32,435 nucleotides of DNA from an uncultured Chloroflexota bacterium. Lineage in GTDB: Bacteria > Chloroflexota > Anaerolineae > Aggregatilineales > Phototrophicaceae. The stretch lies in assembly GCA_937870805.1 (NCBI GenBank), contig CALMZT010000806.1, forward strand, positions 1 to 32,435. Reading direction: 5' to 3'. A program made the position numbers and the translations under genes. This document shows positions 14,002 through 20,906 of the stretch, piece by piece (position 1 is the stretch's first letter; every line of letters starts with the position of its first letter). The notes beneath the pieces were generated by a model, which was not told where the DNA came from, made no database searches, and saw only the letters and a program-made list of their open reading frames with translations.

Positions 14002-14880
14002 ATGTCGTTGTATCTACGTAAATTGATGGCCCGTGGCGGTTATATGGATTCCGCCGATGACAATGGTGGGGCTGGCGGTGGTGGGGCGTCTGGCGATAAA
14101 GGCGGTGAGGGTGACGGCAATACGGCATCTGACAATAAAGGTGGCGAGGGTGACGGCAATACAGCGCCCGACAACAAGGGTGATGGAAAGACCAAGCCCA
14201 CCGATGAAGAGGCAAAGCTTCTGAAGGAGCTGATGAGTAAAAAAACTGCCCTTAAGGACGCGCAGGCAAAGCTGGATGCGGCAAGCGCACTCGCGGCTCA
14301 GCTTGAAGAGCTGGGTGGACTGGATTCGATTAAGGAGCTCGTCAAAACCAAGAAAGACGCCGAGCAGAAAAAGCTGGAAGATAAAGGCGAGTGGGATCGT
14401 TTGCGCGCGCAGATGGCCGAAGAGCACACGAAGGAAATCAAAGCAGTCAAGGACGCAGCCGAAGCCGCCAATGGTGAGAACGCGAAGTTGCGTGGAACGA
14501 TTGCGGAGCTGACAGTCGGGGCAGCGTTTGCCATGTCGTCATTTATCAAGGAAGACCTGACGATGCCGGTTTCAAAAGTGCGTGCGCTCTATGGAACGCA
14601 CTTTGAGTTTAACGACGGTCAGATCGTTGCCTATGACAAGCCTGCGGGAGCAGCGGAGCGCACCATGCTGGTTGACGGCAAGGGCGATCCCTTATCGTTT
14701 GAGGAGTCGATTAAGAAGATCATCGATGCCGATGCCGACCGCGACCAGCTGATTAAAAGCAAAACGAAGCCCGGTGCTGGCAGCGTGACGACCGGCAAGG
14801 GCGCGCCTCCCAAAACCGAAACAAAAACAAGCATTGATAAAATCTCTTCGGGATTAGCCGTAAGCCTATTGAAAAAGTAA
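14002..14880 (+). CDS. Putative capsid scaffold / assembly protein
   Basis: 292 aa from ATG 14002, chosen because AAGGAG lies eight bases upstream; a GTG at 13993 lies inside that ribosome site. Residues 15-60 are Gly/Asp-rich with a tandem motif (KGGEGDGNTA repeated, then DNKGDG). Residues about 70-165 are a charged coiled coil (LKDAQAKLDAASALAAQLEEL; KKLEDKGEWDRLRAQMAEEH). The carboxyl third is mixed, ending SIDKISSGLAVSLLKK, a basic helix like those that bind capsid protein. Low complexity, a coiled coil and a position directly before the major capsid gene are typical of scaffolds. Its stop codon TAA is the first three bases of the next regulatory element. A 64-bp leader precedes it with GGTCA-N6-TGACC at 13970-13985. 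Confidence 0.7.
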   Translation: MSLYLRKLMARGGYMDSADDNGGAGGGGASGDKGGEGDGNTASDNKGGEGDGNTAPDNKGDGKTKPTDEEAKLLKELMSKKTALKDAQAKLDAASALAAQLEELGGLDSIKELVKTKKDAEQKKLEDKGEWDRLRAQMAEEHTKEIKAVKDAAEAANGENAKLRGTIAELTVGAAFAMSSFIKEDLTMPVSKVRALYGTHFEFNDGQIVAYDKPAGAAERTMLVDGKGDPLSFEESIKKIIDADADRDQLIKSKTKPGAGSVTTGKGAPPKTETKTSIDKISSGLAVSLLKK

Positions 14881-14897
14881 GTCACTAGTGATATAGT
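14878..14897 (+). promoter_or_regulatory. Repeated element upstream of major capsid gene
   Basis: TAAGTCACTAGTGA at 14878-14891 begins with the scaffold gene's stop codon and is followed directly by TATAGT (14892-14897). The major capsid ATG is 94 bases further on, giving a structured leader. Confidence 0.65.
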
Positions 14898-14923
14898 GGC
14901 GCGCATTGGAAGGCTTTCTCTAA

Positions 14924-14977
14924 GTGAATTGAGCAAGTCGCCTAAACGAGAAGTTTGTTTGGAACGATTCAATTCAC
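14924..14977 (+). promoter_or_regulatory. Leader hairpin abutting the capsid ribosome site
   Basis: GTGAATTGA (14924-14932) pairs with TCAATTCAC (14969-14977); the right arm ends exactly where the AAGGAG Shine-Dalgarno of the major capsid gene begins (14978). It is likely an mRNA-stabilising or translation-tuning stem. Confidence 0.55.
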
Positions 14978-14991
14978 AAGGAGTAGTTTAA

Positions 14992-15924
14992 ATGCCGTTG
15001 CTTAAAGCTGAAGCCGATAAGCTGTCCAACAACGAACTGGTTGCTGGCGTTATCGAAGAAATTATCGAAAAAGACGACCTGTTCTCCGTGCTGCCTTTTA
15101 TGCGCGTGAACAGCAAGGCTTATGTCTATAACCGTGAAGACGAAGGTGCGCAGAACAACATCACCGCAGGCGCTGGTATGCCCGCGTTCGTTGATCCTAA
15201 CGACACCATCACCGAAGGCGCCGTGCCTTTCGTTGAAGTTATTGCCAAGCTGCGCATTCTGGCTGGCGATGTTGATGTAGATAAGTTTCTGCAAGAAACT
15301 GAGTCTGACACGAACAGCCAGCTTTCTGTGCAGATCGCAAAGAAAGCCAAGGCGGTCGGTCGGATGTACCACAGAACGCTAGCTACTGGTGATGCCACCG
15401 CAAACCCCAAGTCGTTCGATGGTATCAGCAAGCTGGTTTCTACCGGCCAAACCCTTCTTGCTGGCACTAACGGTGCTGCATTGACTCTGTCCATGCTGGA
15501 TCAGTTGCTTGACCAAGTGCCTAATGGTGCCGACGCTCTGGTGATGCGTCGCGGAACGCTGCGTGCTTTCCGTAACCTGCTGCGTGTTGCTGGGGGCACT
15601 ACTGCTTCCGAGTACATGATGGAAGCCTTCGGTAAACCGATGCTGACGCATAACGGCGTGCCCATTCTGGTAAACGACCACCTGCCCAGCAACGAAGTTG
15701 TGGGTTCGTCTGGCGCGGTTTGCGCTTCGGTTTACGCGGTTCGCTTGAACGAAGCTGACGGTATGCATGGCCTGTACGGCGGTGCAGAGGCAGGCATTCG
15801 TATCGAGAACGTGGGCACCGTGCAGAACAAGGATGCTGATCGCATTCGTGTGAAGTGGTACTGCGGCCTTGCTCTGAAGAGCACCAAGTCTATCGCTCGC
15901 TTGAGTGGCGTTACCAACGTCTAA
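14992..15924 (+). CDS. Major capsid protein (HK97-fold type)
   Basis: 310 aa, ATG 14992 after a strong AAGGAG. The start MPLLKAEADKLSNNELVAGVIEEI followed by VLPFMRVNSKAYVYNRED matches HK97-type capsid subunits without a cleaved delta domain: an amino arm, then an E-loop-like AYVYNRE segment. The middle has a typical P-domain region (DTNSQLSVQIAKKAKAVGRMYHRTLATGDATANPKSFDGI), and the A-domain holds the conserved-type EAFGKPMLTHNGVPILVNDH stretch. It ends in a beta-rich GLALKSTKSIARLSGV. It forms the icosahedral shell. It has its own control element upstream and a strong terminator directly downstream, an arrangement suited to high, separate expression. Confidence 0.9.
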   Translation: MPLLKAEADKLSNNELVAGVIEEIIEKDDLFSVLPFMRVNSKAYVYNREDEGAQNNITAGAGMPAFVDPNDTITEGAVPFVEVIAKLRILAGDVDVDKFLQETESDTNSQLSVQIAKKAKAVGRMYHRTLATGDATANPKSFDGISKLVSTGQTLLAGTNGAALTLSMLDQLLDQVPNGADALVMRRGTLRAFRNLLRVAGGTTASEYMMEAFGKPMLTHNGVPILVNDHLPSNEVVGSSGAVCASVYAVRLNEADGMHGLYGGAEAGIRIENVGTVQNKDADRIRVKWYCGLALKSTKSIARLSGVTNV

Positions 15925-15933
15925 TAGCTAAAA

Positions 15934-15955
15934 TAAGTCACGAGTGATATATACT
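15934..15955 (+). promoter_or_regulatory. Repeated element with TATACT, after the capsid gene
   Basis: TAAGTCACGAGTGA (15934-15947), two bases, then TATACT (15950-15955), one of the best -10 matches in the set. A transcript starting about seven bases later would begin inside the hairpin at 15956 and would lack part of its left arm. Confidence 0.65.
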
Positions 15956-15982
15956 AAGGGCACGGGCGACCGTGCCCTTTTT
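15956..15982 (+). terminator. Intrinsic terminator downstream of major capsid gene
   Basis: AAGGGCACGG pairs perfectly with CCGTGCCCTT around a 4-base loop and runs into five Ts. It should stop most transcripts from the capsid gene. A promoter overlapping its 5' edge could restart transcription for the connector genes. Confidence 0.9.
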
Positions 15983-15996
15983 CACAGGAGCAGCAA

Positions 15997-16506
15997 ATGA
16001 AGATTCGATTGATAGACGACGGCTATACGCAATTTACCGGACTATTTGGTACGGTCGAATTCAAGGATGGCGTATCGGTTGGTGAAGTGGCAGCGCGCGA
16101 CGCGCGGCAGTTGGCGGCAGTGCTTGGCGTTGCCGTGGTCGGCGGCGATACCGATCTTAGCGCCTCCGCAGAATTTCAGGCAGCAAAAGATGTACCGGCA
16201 AGCACTACCAATCTACCTACGCTTGCTGAGCTGATCGAGCGCGGTGAGATAGAAGTCGAGGCTGCCCCCACTAAGCAAGAGGTCACGGTTCCGCCCGTGT
16301 ATACCCGAGAGGATTTGGAGAAGATCGCAGATAAGGGCGGAATTGCTGCATTGCGTGCCATCGGTGACCCATTGGGGGCTCGTGCAAATAGCATTGCGAA
16401 CCTGATTGTGGCGATTATGAAGGCCCTTGCGCCGCCCGAGCCGGAAGCTGCACCCCTCGAAGAAGGGCAGCCTGACTCCACCAAAGCCGACGCGACCCCG
16501 GAGTAA
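15997..16506 (+). CDS. Head protein with HeH/LEM-like motif, 169 aa
   Basis: ATG 15997 with AGGAG six bases upstream. The first 50 residues (MKIRLIDDGYTQFTGLFGTVEF, then GVSVGEVAARDARQLAAVLG) form a small alpha/beta unit often seen in proteins encoded right after the capsid gene. Residues about 100-142 (YTREDLEKIADKGGIAALR, then AIGDPLGARANSIANLIVAI) look like the helix-extended-loop-helix (HeH/LEM) fold found in phage head-associated and Rho-like proteins. The tail is Pro/Glu-rich and disordered. It is probably a minor head or head-tail junction protein; the precise role is unknown. Confidence 0.65.
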   Translation: MKIRLIDDGYTQFTGLFGTVEFKDGVSVGEVAARDARQLAAVLGVAVVGGDTDLSASAEFQAAKDVPASTTNLPTLAELIERGEIEVEAAPTKQEVTVPPVYTREDLEKIADKGGIAALRAIGDPLGARANSIANLIVAIMKALAPPEPEAAPLEEGQPDSTKADATPE

Positions 16507-16510
16507 TTGA

Positions 16511-17308
16511 ATGCAAGCCATTCTGGGTGGACAGGCGGCAACTTGGGTCATCCCCCTTGAAAGTGAAGGGGGCGTACAACTGTCCGCTACGGGGATACAG
16601 TACCGCGTAACAAAGCAGGACGGCACGGAGCTGCTTGCAAAAACACCCTTGGTGGGCTATGTGGCGGGAGACGTTACTGCGACTGTCACCGTCAGCGCAT
16701 TGGTCAACACGCTTGCCAATGCGACCGCTGGTAGGGAGCTCAGAATGATCGAGCTCTTTGTCACCACTGCCGACGGAATTGTCAAAGTGGAATATAGCTA
16801 TGTCATCGAAGCTGAGGCGCTGTTGGCAGTGGGCGTGAACTCGTTTCAAAGCTACGGATCAGCGCTGATGACTGCGTATGAGTTGCCTAATGTCGAAGGC
16901 TGGAATCAGGCAGTCAAGCTGAACCGCGTCAATGCATTGATCGCGGCGTGGCGAAACATCGGCAAGCTTCATCTTCAGGATAGTGTTGTCACTGCAATGA
17001 ACCGTCTGGGCGCTTCGCAATTGATGCCTAACGAAAACGTTACCGCAATGACTGCCGACGAGTATTCGACCTTAAGTCTGGAGATGCGCAATGCGTTATC
17101 GCGCGCGCAAATTCTGGAAGCGGATTTCTTGCTGGGCGGGGATGAGGTTGGCGACATACGACGCTCGGGCATTATGTCTGCCACGGTGGGCGAATCGTCT
17201 CAGTTTTTTCGTCCTGCAAAGCCGCTTGAAGCAGCAGTGTGCAAGCGAGCCATGCGGGAGCTCTCGGCGTATATTCTTTCGCCCAGACGGGCTTTGGCGC
17301 GCAACTAG
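16511..17308 (+). CDS. Putative head-tail adaptor, 265 aa
   Basis: ATG 16511 with GGAG seven bases upstream. The first 110 residues look like a beta sandwich (ATWVIPLESEGGVQLSATGI, then ELRMIELFVTTADGIVKVEY). The second half is helical: RVNALIAAWRNIGKL, RAQILEADFLLGG, then SGIMSATVGESSQFFRPAKP and a final helix. That second half resembles head-tail adaptor proteins, which carry a helical bundle followed by a 'GI.SA.VGE.s..F' segment. This protein would sit under the portal. The fusion with an amino-terminal beta domain is unusual. The assignment is by pattern and gene order only. Confidence 0.5.
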   Translation: MQAILGGQAATWVIPLESEGGVQLSATGIQYRVTKQDGTELLAKTPLVGYVAGDVTATVTVSALVNTLANATAGRELRMIELFVTTADGIVKVEYSYVIEAEALLAVGVNSFQSYGSALMTAYELPNVEGWNQAVKLNRVNALIAAWRNIGKLHLQDSVVTAMNRLGASQLMPNENVTAMTADEYSTLSLEMRNALSRAQILEADFLLGGDEVGDIRRSGIMSATVGESSQFFRPAKPLEAAVCKRAMRELSAYILSPRRALARN

Positions 17309-17310
17309 TC

Positions 17311-18054
17311 ATGCTTGATCATGCCAAGTTAGATGCTGCGGCTGAGCTCGTTACCAGTAATTATCAATTAATGCTGGGCGCGATGTCGGGGAGTCTGGCG
17401 CAGGTTCTTGACGCGCCCGACCCCACATCTCAGGCGGCAAAGACGCGCTTGCGTCTGGCGCTGGCTATGAATCAGCTGTCATTTGTGAGAAATGCGCAAT
17501 CTGAGTTTGGGCCACTAGTCAGTTTCACTGAAGAGTTTATGGCAAACGGTGTTGCAGATGCAAAGGGCGACATTAGCGGTCCGCTTGACCCGTCCCTTGT
17601 GCAGCACGTCTCAGACATATTGGAATCACTACAGGGCACCTTGCAGCTTTGGGCGTCGCGCGACTCCCAGACAGTTGAGCGTGAGCTGCGCAAGGTAGCG
17701 CTACAGGTCGATTTGTTGCGAGCCAGCGGGTCAAGCTACGCAGGCGCGCTCATCAAGGCAAAATTTGGCAAGGTTCGCAATCTGAATCTGGTTCAAGTGG
17801 ACAGCATTGGGCGCAAGCGCGTTTCCTCCGAGTTTGTGCGCTCGCTGGTTAGGTGGCATTTTGTGACCACTTATGCGGATTCGTTTCTATTTACGCACGT
17901 AAAGAATGGATACGACCTCGCGAAGGTGGTGTACCAGAATGGCAAAGTAGAAGAGGTCTTTTCGATCACTGGCGAAACCCCCGGCTACGTGACCTACGCC
18001 GAAATTGAGCGGGCATTTCATCCCAATACCACAGCAAGTCTGGAGACGGCGTAA
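17311..18054 (+). CDS. Hypothetical structural-region protein, 247 aa
   Basis: Not recognised. ATG 17311, two bases after the preceding stop, is preferred; a GTG at 17239 would overlap the previous gene by 70 bp. No good Shine-Dalgarno is seen, suggesting translational coupling. It is mostly alpha-helical (KLDAAAELVTSNYQLMLGAM; QSQTVERELRKVALQVDLLR-type segments), with a mixed carboxyl domain (RVSSEFVRSLVRWHFVTTYA, then ITGETPGYVTYAEIERAFH). It lies between the presumed adaptor and the connector genes, so it is probably a virion or assembly protein. No catalytic motif is visible. Confidence 0.6.
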   Translation: MLDHAKLDAAAELVTSNYQLMLGAMSGSLAQVLDAPDPTSQAAKTRLRLALAMNQLSFVRNAQSEFGPLVSFTEEFMANGVADAKGDISGPLDPSLVQHVSDILESLQGTLQLWASRDSQTVERELRKVALQVDLLRASGSSYAGALIKAKFGKVRNLNLVQVDSIGRKRVSSEFVRSLVRWHFVTTYADSFLFTHVKNGYDLAKVVYQNGKVEEVFSITGETPGYVTYAEIERAFHPNTTASLETA

Positions 18055-18395
18055 TGGTCATTTTTGGCGTCAAATGCAAAGTCGTCAAGATGTCTGGGCG
18101 CGACGTTTATGGGCAAGAAATTCGCGGATCGGTTACGAACGAAAAATGTGCCGTCGTCAAGCTGAAGCAGACAAGTCAGCACACGACCGTTCGAGTAGAC
18201 AGCGGTGCGACCAGGGCTGGGGCAGACGAGTTGGCGTCAAGCGTGGTGCTCTTAATGCCCCTAAGCACAAAGGCACTTGTTGATGACATGATCGAAATGG
18301 CAACTGGTGAAAAGCTGCGAGTTATCTCCAAGCGTCTTCGCTATACCGTTTTGGGCAAACTCGACCACTACGAAATAGGTTGCGAAACCGACTGA
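18054..18395 (+). CDS. Putative head-closure (stopper-like) protein, 113 aa
   Basis: ATG 18054 overlaps the upstream stop (TAATG), with GGAG eight bases upstream. The small, beta-rich protein (MVIFGVKCKVVKMSGRDVYG, ending RYTVLGKLDHYEIGCETD) has the size and strand pattern of head-closure or stopper proteins (lambda FII / SPP1 gp16 type). It also occupies their usual slot, immediately before an HK97 gp10-like gene. No sequence motif proves this. The next gene starts in its stop codon (TGATG). Confidence 0.5.
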   Translation: MVIFGVKCKVVKMSGRDVYGQEIRGSVTNEKCAVVKLKQTSQHTTVRVDSGATRAGADELASSVVLLMPLSTKALVDDMIEMATGEKLRVISKRLRYTVLGKLDHYEIGCETD

Positions 18396-18847
18396 TGCGC
18401 GGGTCTACGGTCAAGTGCGATGTTGGCGGAATACAGGCGGCGATTCGTCAGGTGGGCGACCGCGCTGTTAAAGGCGTCTCTGGGGTCATGCGGGACTTCG
18501 GTGAAATTATCGCGCATCAGGCAGAAATGAATGCGCCGCGAGACACCGGGGCGCTCGAAGACGCGATACAGGTGAAGATGGATCGCGACAGTAACGGGCG
18601 CTTGGTGGTGAAGATTTACGTGAGTCGGACGGCAATGAACGAAGGTGGCTATCGCGTTGCCGACTATGCGTATCAAATGGAAACGGGGCTCGCTCCCTTT
18701 GGTACAGGCGAGTACCAAGCAGGGCAGGGCACCGTCGCGAAGGGGCCGCAAGCCGGTGGTCGGTATCTGGAGCGGGCGGTACAACAGCATAGACAGGAGC
18801 TGCTACAGCGTGTAGCGCGCATTGTTAGAAAGGCGGTTGGTCGATGA
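18395..18847 (+). CDS. HK97 gp10-like neck/minor tail protein, 150 aa
   Basis: Begins MRGSTVKCDVGGIQAAIRQV; the ATG overlaps the preceding stop. HK97 gp10-like proteins show an amino-terminal helix (VGDRAVKGVSGVMRDFGEII), then HQAEMNAPRDTGALEDAI, where 'AP.dTGaL..si' is the family's hallmark. A beta region with a Tyr-rich YAYQMETGLAPFG follows, then a final amphipathic helix (LQRVARIVRKAVGR). All are present here in order. It acts at the head-tail junction or tail completion. Its stop overlaps the next start by ATGA. Confidence 0.8.
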   Translation: MRGSTVKCDVGGIQAAIRQVGDRAVKGVSGVMRDFGEIIAHQAEMNAPRDTGALEDAIQVKMDRDSNGRLVVKIYVSRTAMNEGGYRVADYAYQMETGLAPFGTGEYQAGQGTVAKGPQAGGRYLERAVQQHRQELLQRVARIVRKAVGR

Positions 18848-19227
18848 ATCTGGAAAGCGTAGCAGAGAGGCTAGAGTTGGATGGCGTGGGTTGGCGCGGT
18901 AGTGACATTTTCGTAAGCCATCTGCCTACCGAGGTCGAGCGCGGAATCTTGCTTCGGCATTCGTATACTGGAACGCCAATTGATCCCGAGTTGCCCGGTT
19001 ATCGCAACACGCGGTTTAGCGTAGCCACTCGGGCAAAGACGTATAAAGAAGGCGTTGATTTGATGTGGGCCGTCATCAATTCGATCACGGTGGCACGAGT
19101 GCAAATGACAAATATGGACGTGAAGCTCATTCGTGCGCGCACTGAGCCTATTCCGTTCCCTATGTCACCGGCTGGAATGTTCGAGTTTCTGGTGATTTTC
19201 GAGGCAGTTTATGTTATAGTCGGGTAA
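18844..19227 (+). CDS. Putative tail terminator protein, 127 aa
   Basis: ATG 18844 overlaps the gp10-like gene. The compact alpha/beta protein begins MNLESVAERLELDGVGWRGS, with a middle RNTRFSVATRAKTYKEGVDLMWAVI and a strand-rich end (IPFPMSPAGMFEFLVIFEAVYV). The pattern of a 5' helix, a strand with R..v..R, a long helix, then a final strand bearing 'F.V.FEa' fits tail terminator/completion proteins (lambda gpU type). The position right before the major tail protein agrees. Its TAA stop is the beginning of the next control element. Confidence 0.65.
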   Translation: MNLESVAERLELDGVGWRGSDIFVSHLPTEVERGILLRHSYTGTPIDPELPGYRNTRFSVATRAKTYKEGVDLMWAVINSITVARVQMTNMDVKLIRARTEPIPFPMSPAGMFEFLVIFEAVYVIVG

Positions 19228-19246
19228 GTCACTCATGACTTATTAT
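19225..19246 (+). promoter_or_regulatory. Repeated element upstream of major tail gene
   Basis: TAAGTCACTCATGA (19225-19238) starts with the terminator-protein stop codon; after two bases comes TATTAT (19241-19246). Just downstream, CCTTTGCAAAGG (19249-19260), a perfect palindrome, overlaps the AAAGGAG ribosome site of the tail gene. Confidence 0.65.
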
Positions 19247-19268
19247 CCCCTTTGCAAAGGAGCTTTAA

Positions 19269-20153
19269 ATGGCAAGTAATACCCGTAATGTGAAGCTTGG
19301 CGTGTGCCAGGTCTTCTTGAAAGGTCAAGACCTCGGCTACACCAAAGGTGGTGTTGAAGTGTCCGTGACTACCGAAACGCACGAAGTAAACATCGACCAG
19401 TTTGGCAAAACTGCGATTAATCAGCTCATTATGGGTCGCGATTTAAAAGTTAAGGTTCCGATGGCCGAAACCACGCTTGAAAATCTCGTGCTGACCATGC
19501 CGGGCACTACGCTAGTGGAGACTGGCGGAACGGCTGCTACTGGCACGATCACTATTGCCACCAACCCCGCGACCTCTGACACTATCATCGTCAATGGCAC
19601 CACTGTTACTTTCAAGACGACTACCGCCGACGCGACTAAAAATGAAGTTTTGATTGGCGCGACCGCATCTGACACCGCTGCGAACTTAAATAAGTTCCTG
19701 AACGAATCGAACGACCCCGGTATCGCCGCTGCCACCTATACGGTAGCGGCTGCTGTTGTGTCTGTGAAGTACGGTAACGTGACGATCTATGGCACTACCG
19801 GCATGAAGTCTACCGAAGGCAATGCGTTTACGCTTGCAACTGGTACTGCGGGCGTCAAAGTTACAGTGAGTGGCGCAACCCTGTCTGGTGGCGCTAATTC
19901 GACCGGCAAAATGCTGACTGCGGAAACCGGCGTTGGTCTTGAACTGCTGTCGCGTGCTCGCGAGTTGCGTCTGCATCCTGTTGACAAAGTGGCGTCCGAC
20001 CTCAGCGAAGACTTTATCGTTCCCCTGGCTGGCACTGCGGGCGCACTGAGCTTTGCTTACAAGGTAGATGACGAGCGCGTTTATAACGTCGAATTTACCG
20101 GCTATCCGGACCCCGTCACCAAGCGTTTGTTCACCGTAGGCGGTCGCGCATAA
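19269..20153 (+). CDS. Major tail tube protein with inserted surface domain
   Basis: 294 aa, ATG 19269 six bases after GGAG. Residues 1-87 and about 215-294 form a typical tail-tube fold: MASNTRNVKLGVCQVFLKGQ, GYTKGGVEVSVTTETHEVNID, and at the end VPLAGTAGALSFAYKVDDER, then VEFTGYPDPVTKRLFTVG. Between them, residues about 88-209 are a Thr/Ala/Gly-rich beta domain with the repeating phage pattern ATGTITI...GDTI.VNGTTVTF...GASASDTAANL..FLN...T.T.GAVVSV..G..T. ending SGATLSGG. This pattern is well known as an add-on domain in many phage tail and adhesin proteins, and here it would project from each tube ring. The gene has its own control element and a strong ribosome site, as expected for an abundant protein. 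Confidence 0.87.
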   Translation: MASNTRNVKLGVCQVFLKGQDLGYTKGGVEVSVTTETHEVNIDQFGKTAINQLIMGRDLKVKVPMAETTLENLVLTMPGTTLVETGGTAATGTITIATNPATSDTIIVNGTTVTFKTTTADATKNEVLIGATASDTAANLNKFLNESNDPGIAAATYTVAAAVVSVKYGNVTIYGTTGMKSTEGNAFTLATGTAGVKVTVSGATLSGGANSTGKMLTAETGVGLELLSRARELRLHPVDKVASDLSEDFIVPLAGTAGALSFAYKVDDERVYNVEFTGYPDPVTKRLFTVGGRA

Positions 20154-20175
20154 TAAGTCACCAATGAGCTAACTT
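20154..20175 (+). promoter_or_regulatory. Repeated element upstream of the tail chaperone gene
   Basis: TAAGTCACCAATGA at 20154-20167 directly follows the tail-tube stop codon; after two bases comes TAACTT. A hairpin overlaps its 3' end. Confidence 0.6.
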
Positions 20176-20197
20176 GCAGATTCATCTGCTCGTTAGC
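20168..20197 (+). promoter_or_regulatory. Leader hairpin before the tail chaperone ribosome site
   Basis: GCTAAC pairs with GTTAGC, and inside it GCAGAT pairs with ATCTGC, giving a two-tier stem. AAGGAG begins about seven bases downstream. No T-tract follows, so it may stabilise the mRNA or attenuate rather than terminate. Confidence 0.55.
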
Positions 20198-20215
20198 CGC
20201 AACAAGGAGCAACAT

Positions 20216-20563
20216 ATGAAAACCTTAAACCTGGACGCTCTCGCAAAATCCAACCGCACCCTAACGCTGAATGGCAAAACCCATAACGTGTTGGAAATGA
20301 CGGTCGAGAACTTCATTGAAACGACAAAGGCCGCTGACGAGCTGGGCGAAGATGCATCGGCACCTGTGCAGATGGAGGCCACGATCAAGATGATTTCCCG
20401 CTCGGTTCCATCGGTCGAGCCCGCAGAGCTGCGCAAGCTGACGTTGGAACAGCTCACCACTATTATCAAGTATGTGCGTGGCGACTTTGATAATGCTGAT
20501 GATGGTGTGCCCGCAAGCGAATCTCCGACTGAAGGTGAGCCGGGAAAGCCGCAAACCCCGTAA
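20216..20563 (+). CDS. Tail assembly chaperone G-like protein, 115 aa
   Basis: ATG 20216 with AAGGAG six bases upstream. Starts MKTLNLDALAKSNRTLTLNG and continues with a short beta unit and helices (NFIETTKAADELGEDA; VEPAELRKLTLEQLTTIIKY) and an acidic, Pro-rich tail. The size, fold pattern and slot between tail tube and tape measure fit the gpG-type chaperone. At 20542-20548 the sequence G-GGA-AAG in the reading frame is a -1 slippery heptamer, four codons before the stop. A fraction of ribosomes should produce a longer GT fusion with the next frame. The chaperone coats the tape measure protein during tail assembly. Confidence 0.8.
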   Translation: MKTLNLDALAKSNRTLTLNGKTHNVLEMTVENFIETTKAADELGEDASAPVQMEATIKMISRSVPSVEPAELRKLTLEQLTTIIKYVRGDFDNADDGVPASESPTEGEPGKPQTP

Positions 20564-20877
20564 AGTCGATTGATTTTGGCTATGTGTTCTGTAGAGTCTG
20601 TCACCACTATTCGGTGAGCTATCGGGAGGCCATGAGCCTCCCGATTCGCGCATTCTGGCTGATGAACTCAAATATAGGCAGGCTACTCGCAGAACGCGAT
20701 TTACGGGGTCTGAGCCTTGCCACTGCGGCCCAAAGCGGCGAGGGCACACAAGAGATAAGACAGCACCTTGTTATTGAAATGGGCGATGTGGGTAAGTGCG
20801 AGAATGACGATGCGCTGACCGCCAAGCGCGACCAGCAGGGGGTTGATGAACTGAAATCGCTTTCAGCGTTAATGTAA
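20216..20877 (+). CDS. Predicted -1 frameshift fusion (GT-like tail chaperone), about 220 aa
   Basis: After residue 111 (Lys of GGA-AAG, ending 20548) a -1 shift reads A-A-N-P-V-K-S-I-D-F-G-Y and on to the stop at 20875-20877. The -1 frame is open from 20539. The extension contains RAFWLMNSNIGRLLAERDLRG then SLATAAQSGEGTQEIRQHLV, the pattern of the T domain of tail chaperones (FW.m..NI.R..AE.D.R.L.V.A....... LV.E.G). There is no credible independent start for this domain: the only in-frame early start is a GTG at 20584 without a ribosome site. This supports frameshift production, as in lambda G/GT. Confidence 0.8.
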
Positions 20878-20896
20878 GTCACGATTGAAGTATTGA
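20875..20896 (+). promoter_or_regulatory. Repeated element before tape measure gene
   Basis: TAAGTCACGATTGA at 20875-20888 starts with the stop codon of the T-domain frame; after two bases comes TATTGA. The tape measure ATG is ten bases further, with AAAGG between. Confidence 0.55.
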
Positions 20897-20906
20897 AAGG
20901 CGGCGT

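Noticed and set aside
20584-20877. Independent gene starting at GTG 20584
   Set aside because: No ribosome site is present, and the frame is open further upstream to 20539 in the -1 phase of a GGGAAAG slippery site. It is better explained as the frameshift extension of the tail chaperone.
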